Source: Stemphylium vesicarium (Eukaryota > Ascomycota > Dothideomycetes > Pleosporales > Pleosporaceae). From it: DNA of 14,756 bases. Shown here piece after piece: positions 9,042 to 14,756 of the stretch. Position numbers and translations under genes: made by a program. The notes beneath the pieces were generated by a model, which had not been told where the DNA came from, did not search any database, and saw nothing but the letters and a program-made list of their open reading frames with translations. The DNA lies in assembly GCA_004380135.1 (NCBI GenBank), contig QXCR01000337.1, forward strand, positions 1 to 14,756, written 5' to 3'. Each line of letters begins with the position of its first letter. Position 1 is the first letter of the stretch.

Positions 9042-9677
9042 CTAATGCCTCTCCGACCCAAACGCCTTCCCAACCTTGTCAACCATACTCAACAAGCTGC
9101 CCCCAAGCGTGGGCCTGCGCTCAAACTCCTTGTCCTTGGCGTATCGCCTCTTATACTCTCTCTCCGTCTCCGGATCCAGCCCCCCATGATGATGACCATG
9201 ATGATGATTCTCATATTTGTCCTCTCCATCCGCATACGCATGTGGATGATGCGCATGCTCGCCATGCTGACTATAATGACTCTGCTGAGACGTCGAGCGC
9301 GCGTATACCGGCGCCTGATGCGCGTAGGTGACCGGGGGCGGGTATGACGCAGCGGGGTGTTGGTACTGGTGCGGATCCGGCTGGCGGATGGGCATGGGCA
9401 TGGCATGGGTTTGAGGCTGTGGTTGGAGTTGAGGGTTGTACGACGACGACGACGACGATGAAGTGCGACGACGGCCTACATTTGGTTCTGGCATCGTGGC
9501 GTATGGAGACGTTGGTTGGTTTGGCGACGACGAGTAGACTGGTTGTTGCTGTTCTGGGATCGGGGGAAAGTAGTTCTGGGGCTGGGATGGGGGGCCCGGC
9601 GTTGTGGGGTACGGTGGTTGTTGTTGCTGGTATTGCGGGCCGAGATGGCCTGATTTGTTGGAGCCGTAGGAAGACAT
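9042..9677 (-). CDS. Gln/Pro/Tyr/His-rich low-complexity protein with ordered C-terminus, function unknown
   Basis: Predicted 211 residues, one exon. The frame is open further upstream to about 10034, but the ATG at 9675-9677 has an excellent context (CACCATGTC), and the upstream residues look like translated non-coding DNA. Residues 1-165 are low complexity: QQQQ at 17-20, many Pro/Tyr, a Ser run at 73-79, and a His-rich end with HHHGHHH at 158-164. The last ~45 residues change character: a charged helix (DPETEREYKRRYAKDKEFERR) and then PTLGGSLLSMVDKVGKAFG (189-207), an amphipathic segment that looks like the constrained functional part. No domain is recognised. The His cluster might bind metal, which is speculation. 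It faces the annexin gene across a shared 1.4 kb region. Confidence 0.68.
   Translation of the reverse strand: MSSYGSNKSGHLGPQYQQQQPPYPTTPGPPSQPQNYFPPIPEQQQPVYSSSPNQPTSPYATMPEPNVGRRRTSSSSSSSYNPQLQPQPQTHAMPMPIRQPDPHQYQHPAASYPPPVTYAHQAPVYARSTSQQSHYSQHGEHAHHPHAYADGEDKYENHHHGHHHGGLDPETEREYKRRYAKDKEFERRPTLGGSLLSMVDKVGKAFGSERH
9441..9461 (-). repeat. Coding TCG repeat (poly-Ser)
   Basis: Six TCG codons plus one TCA on the minus strand encode residues 73-79 of the low-complexity protein. Such a pure codon run can vary in length between strains. Confidence 0.85.
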
Positions 9678-11075
9678 GGTGGAGTGGTATGGACACCACG
9701 AAAGAGGTTGCTGCGTCGACGGGCCGTGGTGGCGTTTATATCTGCGTTTCTGCTCAATGGGATGAGTGTGGTGGCCTTGTGCCGTGTGCCCTTGGCCCTG
9801 TTTCAAGGTTTGGTGATCGGCGGGCCGTATGGCGTATGCGGCTGGTCTTGATGCGTCTCGACGGTGATCGAAAGCGGATGGGTGGTAGTTTATGGAACGG
9901 TTGGTCGCAGCGTGCATATGTCGTCGTAACAGGTTTCGATGTGTGTTGTTCTCATCCAGCCTCGCGGCCTTGGCTGCAATATATATATGAGGCTTCACCG
10001 GTTCACTTCTGTCTCTGGCCGAGCTGACGTCCACATGAGCGTATCAACATTTCAATTTGGTGGACCATCTTTTCGCGCGGAGACTCCCTGCACCAAATCG
10101 TATCTCATTCATGATTCAGTTAGGCCGCCAAGCCTCGCTCGTGATGTGCATAATCGTTGCGTGAGGGCGGCGAAGACACATGGGGCAACGCACATGTCGG
10201 CATATGATGTCATTGCACTTGCCGAGGGTTCACCGACGGGATGGAAAAGCGTTGGGGTGCCTGATGTTGGTGAAAATTAGATGGTGTGCAGAGGACGCAT
10301 GCTGTTGGTGGAGAGAACTGGAGGTTTGTCGATCTTTGGTTCAACCTAGCGCTGTGACATGGGCTTGGCTCAGCCCTGCATCGGACGCCATCAGGACATG
10401 CTTGGGGATTGCGAATTGTTGTAAACATTCCAAGGCGTTGAAAGTATTCTTTGCAAATTACATATGCCAGAGGCTACTGCTTGATGTTTGAGAGCATGGA
10501 CAACAAACGCGTATGAGGACATGATGCGCTTGCGAGTACCCTTCATATCCCGACAGTAGTGTTTGTGACTGCCTCTTTAATAATGTCGCGAATGACATTG
10601 CTCTGATCCATAAGTCACCCGCTACGCCACAGTCTCCAAGGACCTCGTCAGCGAAATCTGTCCACATGCACACCATTCGCGTACAATTAGGTACGCCTCC
10701 GAGGCTGTGTCGATATACTTTAGCATGCATTGCCACGATGCAGCCACTTCCAAGCTTGGGTTTTCCGCGAGTTGGGTAGCCGAGGACCGCTGCCTTACCA
10801 ACCACGCGGCAGGTGTTCGCATTAGCGACCACTCAGGCGTTCCGCTGACGATGCCAAGGCCGTCTTCGTCACTATTTCCCTTGCTCTACCCCACCACTCA
10901 AAGGCGGAGCGATAGACTCAGCCACTGTGATCACATTCTTGGGCGCAACCGCTTTTCAAAAGGCAATTAGAAGCGTTTCCCCTCTCCCTCCCATATCAAT
11001 CTCTACTGTGGCTTCGCAGTCGATCTTACCTTTTCCGACACCTCCTGCATCCTACCTGCGAGAATTTAGCCAGAC
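9678..11075. other. Divergent intergenic region between the low-complexity gene and the annexin gene
   Basis: 1.4 kb shared upstream region. A TA-alternating run ATATATATAT at 9979-9988 lies about 300 bases upstream of the minus-strand ATG and could be a TATA-like element. The annexin side has a pyrimidine-rich leader from about 10975. The largest leftover open frame (minus strand, 10458-10832) starts with GTG rather than ATG and resembles no known protein, so I do not call it. Confidence 0.55.
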
Positions 11076-12623
11076 ATGTCATACTACAACCAACCACCAG
11101 GTGGTTATCAGCAACAGTACCCGGGCCGTAAGTCGTTAGCTCCTCACTGTACAGCCCGGCGATCATGGAATCCTCCATCTAGTGGACGCTTGGCGCTGAC
11201 ATTTGATCTGTACTAATATCTTACAGAGACCCCTCCGCCCCAAGGATACGGACAGCCACATCAGTATCAACCCCCTCAGCAAGGCTATCATCAACCACCA
11301 ATGCAGAATCAACAATATGGAGGCTACCAACAGCAGGGCTACGGCCAGCCACCTCAGGGCCAGTACGGCGCACCGCCACCTAACCAGTACGGCCCACCCC
11401 AAGGTCAATATGGCGCCCCACAGGGTTATGCTCCTCCCCCTGGGCCTCCACTAGGACATTATCAACAACCACCGCCTGGTCAGTATGGTGCGCCCCCAGG
11501 ACCTCCTCCAGGACAGTACGGTGCGCCGCCGCCTCAAGGACAATACGGCGCGCCACCCCAAGGGCAATATGGTGCGCCTCCGGGTCCTCCCCCAGGACAG
11601 CACAATGCTCCCCCACCGCAAGGCCAGTATGCTCCCCAACCGGGCTACGGCGGCCCACCAACGCAGCCCTCTCTAGGATATGGACAGCAAATGGCCAACA
11701 TGGACATGATGAAGGATGTCGAAGCCGTGCGCAAAGCGATGAAGGGCTTCGGCACGGATGAAAAGGCGCTGATTGCAGTTCTGGCGAAGAAGGACCCAGT
11801 TTTGATTGGCACCATCCGCGCGCAGTACGACCAGCGATTGATGCGGAACATGATACAAGACCTCGAGAAGGAAACCAGCGGCTACTTCTCAAAGGGCTTG
11901 ATCGAGATTGCGCGAGGACCTCTGGTGTCCGACTGCTTTAACCTCATGGAAGCGATGAAGGGCATGGGCACCAAGGAGGTCATCCTCGACGACATCCTGA
12001 TTGGCCGCAGCAATGCCGATATCAACGCCATCAAGCAAAAGTACCAGGAACTCTTCAAGCGATCTCTCCAAAAAGACCTCCAAGGCGATCTCAGCGCCGG
12101 CACCGAGCAAATGTACGACATGATCATCTCCGCTCGCCGGGCTGAAGACTCGCATCCCGTCATCCCGCAAGAGATTGAGCAGGCCGTGACCGACCTCCAG
12201 GCCGGTCTGGGCGGCTTCGCCAGCAAGAACGTGCCTCAAGTATGCCAGATTCTCACTAGCAAGAACGACGCGCAGCTCAGAGCCATCTCGCAAGCCTACC
12301 AACAGCGCTTCCAGAAGCCGCTCGACGGCGTGCTCAAGTCTGCCTTTTCAGGCCACATGGAGGACGCGCTCCGTCTGCTTGTGCGCCGCGCTGTCAATCG
12401 GCCGGAAGCTGAGGCCATTCGACTGGAAGAGGCCATGGCCGGCATAGGTACCAAGGACGAGCTCCTCGTACAGCGTGTTGTGCGCTGCCACTGGGACAGG
12501 AATTTGATGAACGCCATCAGCAACGCGTTCAAGCAGCTGTACAAGAAGGATCTCGTCAAGAGAATAGAGGGCGAGACGCGGGGTGATTACGAGAAGCTCA
12601 TGGTAGCTTGCGTGAAGCCGTAG
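11076..12623 (+). CDS. Annexin with PGQ/QYGAP-repeat N-terminal tail
   Basis: Two exons, 11076-11127 and 11227-12623, 482 residues. Exon 1 encodes MSYYNQPPGGYQQQYPG, continuous in style with exon 2, which confirms the junction. Residues 1-175 are a Pro/Gly/Gln/Tyr-rich tail with six exact QYGAP units plus variants. The core (about 177-482) holds four annexin repeats, roughly 177-249, 250-327, 330-408 and 409-482. Type II calcium-loop motifs GxGT appear in repeat 1 (GFGT, 191-194), repeat 2 (GMGT, 263-266) and repeat 4 (GIGT, 423-426), with acidic partners about 40 residues later. Repeat 3 has GGFAS instead and probably lacks that site. Annexins bind anionic phospholipid in a calcium-dependent way; fungal members are linked to membrane and secretory processes without a fixed role. 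Such tails also occur in annexin A7/A11 and Dictyostelium annexin C1. Family assignment is certain; subtype is not. Confidence 0.95.
11128..11226 (+). other. Intron of the annexin gene (99 nt, phase 1)
   Basis: Canonical donor GTAAGT, TACTAAT branch site at 11211-11217, acceptor TTACAG. The split CAG codon is restored and the frame continues into the Gln-rich tail. Confidence 0.93.
11361..11660 (+). repeat. Degenerate tandem repeat encoding (P)GQYGAP units
   Basis: Imperfect units of 5-11 codons encode QYGAP/QYGPP/PPGPPPG. The six exact QYGAP units all use different codon combinations, so the repeat is conserved in protein but diverged in DNA. Confidence 0.85.
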
Positions 12624-12908
12624 GGGGAAAGGGCTGGATCAGGCGGGTTTTTGATTGCGTGATATCATTCTTGTTTGGTGTTTGAGATGGATACCTTGGG
12701 TCGTTAGATTATACGTTAGTTGCTTCCATAGAGATGGGGTGTAATAGTTGAACCATACGTTAAGAAATTTGATGTCTTTGTGCTGTGAGAAGTTGTTATG
12801 GCGTCCACGTCAATCGTAGACAGGCATGAGAAGAAAGATCGAGTTGCAACGTGCCCAGGCAAATACAAAGGTAGATGCGAATTTATTGGCCAAGTATAAC
12901 CTCAATCA

Positions 12909-13523
12909 CTACAGTTCGCTCTTGTGCGAGACTTCCCTGATGACTCCCTCCTCTTCCTTGCCTCCGCCCTTTCCAGCCAACCTCACCGCGATGCTCGGCT
13001 TATGTACCAGCGTCTGCAGCACAACACAATACCTCTCCGTCAGCTTCCCCAGCCGCTCCACTTCTTCTTCCGTAACCTCACGGCCATCCTCCCTCTCCCC
13101 GAACTGAACCGCAAACTCCAACCGTATGCCCGTCATACCCACGGGCGCCGTCTTATCCACACCCAGCGTCCCCTTGAAGTCCAGATCCCCCTCCGCAGTC
13201 ACAGTGCCGGATGCGATGGGGATGCCCAGTGCGGTGGCCACGGCTTTCAGTGTGACGCCCGAGCAGGCGACGAGCGCGTCGAGTAGCATGTCGCCTGAGC
13301 AGAGCTCGCCTGATATCGCCGGATCGTCTCCTCCCGCTTTCTGATGCAGACCCGCAACGCGATGCGCTTCTTTGACGGCCGAGCTGTCCGAGAGCTTGCA
13401 GGTAATCGAGTGGTCGTCTAGCGAGCCCGTGGATTTCAACGTTACGACGGCCGACGATGGGTCGTTGCGGTAGCCATCCTTGATCGGGGCCTGCTTTTCG
13501 CGGAGGGCTTGCGCGGCGGACAT
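12909..13523 (-). CDS. OsmC-like thiol peroxidase family protein
   Basis: 204 residues, one exon. The frame extends 22 codons upstream only to a GTG; the ATG at 13521-13523 is the first. The fold signature is an early beta region (residues 25-45), then ELCSGDMLLDALVACSG (73-89) leading into a long helix, and ERYCVVLQTL (163-172). OsmC/Ohr enzymes reduce organic hydroperoxides using two cysteines, one in the central helix and one about 60-80 residues later. Here these are C87 and C166. C75 is an additional cysteine close to C87. No clear targeting peptide is visible, so a cytosolic location is possible. The C-terminus has a Gly/Lys/Glu-rich extension ending KSEL. Convergent with the annexin gene, 285 bases apart. 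Peroxidase activity is inferred from the family. Confidence 0.88.
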   Translation of the reverse strand: MSAAQALREKQAPIKDGYRNDPSSAVVTLKSTGSLDDHSITCKLSDSSAVKEAHRVAGLHQKAGGDDPAISGELCSGDMLLDALVACSGVTLKAVATALGIPIASGTVTAEGDLDFKGTLGVDKTAPVGMTGIRLEFAVQFGEREDGREVTEEEVERLGKLTERYCVVLQTLVHKPSIAVRLAGKGGGKEEEGVIREVSHKSEL

Positions 13524-14694
13524 GGTCGGTATCGTATTTAGGAGTGATACGAAGGAAATATAGTAAGCCAAAGGCTGTCGGGTTTCCACAATCTGATGAG
13601 TAGAAGAGGCTCTCGACTGTCTTGTTAGAGTACCTGGATTTAGTTTTGATTGACAAGTTCGAGGGCAATGGCAAAGCCGCTAGACATCATCATTATGAGG
13701 CCTGCCCCGCAACGCGCAGCTCCAGGGTTCCGTAGCCCCGCTTCGCCGCTCGAGCGAGCGATGCATGGGGAAGGTGCGCAGACTCACACGCCTCGTGTTG
13801 GAGGGGTGTTTAAAATCCTCGTCAACGCGTGAAATGGGCGTTGACAAGGGCATATGATGTTGTTAAGATGGACGGAATCGTGGCGCGGTTGTCGTGGCTA
13901 AGGTGTACTAATGACGATGATGTGGGTTTGCGATAAGATAAGCAGAAAGGGTCCAATGTAGTACGCACCTTCCGATGACGTCTTTGTGACCTACTACCGT
14001 TTTGTAGAGGGTTGCAATGACGTCGAGTCTCCAATTGGCGTTCTGCTCACATGTTCGTATGCTGGCTGATGGCAATAGCTTGTTGCGTTACTGCAGGAAG
14101 GACGACATCCGAAGTCCCTCAAGTCGGCGAGCCTCCAACGTAGCAAGAGAAGGGTGTATGCTTAGACTGCGCGAAAGATTACTAGGGTAATGCATTGCCT
14201 GCATATCATGGGATTCTGGCGACGAAACCGAGGAAGAGTCGTGGGAGTAACACCGAGAAACCATAGTTGCTGCATACGATAGAACGATAAAGTATAGTTT
14301 GCTGCGCGCGATACCATTCCAAGGAATCGAACTGTCCATGGGAAAACGCGACCTTTCTGCATTTTGATGAGCAGTAACACCTTGGCAACTACTTGTAGTT
14401 GTCTGGGCTGGCAATGGGCCGTTATCAAAGCATCCGATCATGCATTCCTGTGCTTTGGGTCAGTCCTTGGCGAATTCCCCGGATCATGCCCTGCGCTTCT
14501 TTTGAATCTCGATTGGCCTTCAACCTGTATCATTGCAGTGTGTTAGCCTACAAACAGTCATCATCACGTCCAAGGAGCAGGGCAAGGCGGCCTTTCCTCC
14601 ATCCAAACAGTCTCATTCAAACTAACCCCCCACATATTCACTCGTCTTCCCTTCTTTCCTCCCCCCCCCCCTTCGATCCGACTCACTCGTCAGT
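13524..14694. other. Divergent intergenic region upstream of the OsmC-like gene and the partial gene
   Basis: 1.2 kb without a supported gene. A minus-strand frame with an ATG at 14441 (117 codons to 14088) is Ser-rich and matches nothing I know, so I do not call it. The right end is strongly pyrimidine-rich (about 14630-14690), typical of a fungal core promoter/leader, and includes a run of eleven C at 14661-14671. Confidence 0.55.
14661..14671 (+). repeat. Homopolymer run of 11 C
   Basis: Eleven consecutive C within a CT-rich tract 24 bases before the ATG at 14695. The exact length is prone to sequencing error. Confidence 0.85.
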
Positions 14695-14756
14695 ATGTCT
14701 TTTGGACAGGGCCCTAGAGTGGTGCACCAGGCCCAAAAGGCCACCGACGCGAGCCG
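14695..14756 (+). CDS. 5' end of an unidentified gene, cut by the window edge
   Basis: An ATG in an acceptable context (CAGTATGTC) follows a CT-rich leader with an 11-C run. Twenty complete codons are open to the window edge, beginning MSFGQGPRVVHQAQ. That is too short to identify a family. The promoter-like composition and codon content favour a real gene start over chance. It diverges from the OsmC-like gene. Confidence 0.55.
   Translation, partial: MSFGQGPRVVHQAQKATDAS

Noticed and set aside
9344..10027. 227-codon plus-strand frame over the low-complexity gene
   Set aside because: Gly/Val/Trp-rich peptide of the kind produced by reading Pro/Gln/His-rich codons backwards; no protein-like features.
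10458..10832. 124-codon minus-strand frame in the annexin upstream region
   Set aside because: It begins with GTG; the first ATG leaves about 90 codons. No recognisable motif, and it sits in a promoter region.
11380..11892. 170-codon minus-strand frame over the annexin gene
   Set aside because: Antisense shadow of the repeat tail and annexin repeat 1.
13153..13674. 173-codon minus-strand frame overlapping the OsmC-like gene in another frame
   Set aside because: Shifted reading of the same strand; Arg/Ser/Gly-rich with no domain, while the OsmC frame has the catalytic motifs.
14310..14345. Minus-strand GTTCGATTCC resembling a tRNA T-arm
   Set aside because: The flanking bases do not form the 5-bp T-stem, and no anticodon or acceptor arm is found nearby.
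14088..14441. 117-codon minus-strand ORF with ATG start
   Set aside because: Ser-rich, unlike any known family, and inside a divergent promoter region. A real small gene is not excluded but is unsupported.

Overview
The window looks like a gene-dense stretch of a filamentous ascomycete (Pezizomycotina) genome, probably Dothideomycetes-like. The evidence is short introns (58, 86 and 99 nt) with GT..AG ends and branch sites about 10-11 nt before the acceptor, an Och1-type GT32 mannosyltransferase, an annexin with a fungal Pro/Gly/Gln/Tyr-rich tail, and pyrimidine-rich leaders. The class assignment is inference; no rRNA, tRNA, transposon, CRISPR or bacterial operon structure is visible.

Layout: (1) 312-1604, minus, an intron-less membrane glycosyltransferase with the PGAP4/TMEM246 architecture (GT-A fold interrupted by two transmembrane helices). 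(2) 2893-4574, plus, a two-exon gene for a 531-residue protein with a disordered N-terminus and degenerate leucine-rich segments, function unknown; its upstream region holds three perfect TGA(C/G)TCA sites. (3) 4575-7152, a 2.6 kb gene-poor stretch with a (GA)13 microsatellite, a (GCC)6 run and a CG-alternating tract. (4) 7153-8401, plus, a two-exon Och1-like alpha-1,6-mannosyltransferase. (5) 9042-9677, minus, a 211-residue low-complexity Gln/Pro/His/Tyr-rich protein with an ordered-looking C-terminus. (6) 11076-12623, plus, a two-exon annexin. (7) 12909-13523, minus, an OsmC-like protein, convergent with the annexin. (8) 14695 to the window end, plus, the first 20 codons of an unidentified gene.

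The genes do not form an operon or an obvious biosynthetic cluster. A loose theme is the secretory pathway: two glycosyltransferases (one resembling a GPI-modifying enzyme, one acting on N-glycans) and a membrane-binding annexin. The OsmC-like protein is a thiol-based stress enzyme. I found no convincing new system. The most useful leads are the cluster of three cross-pathway-control-type sites, the fungal PGAP4-like enzyme, and two divergently transcribed low-complexity proteins flanking one 1.4 kb intergenic region.
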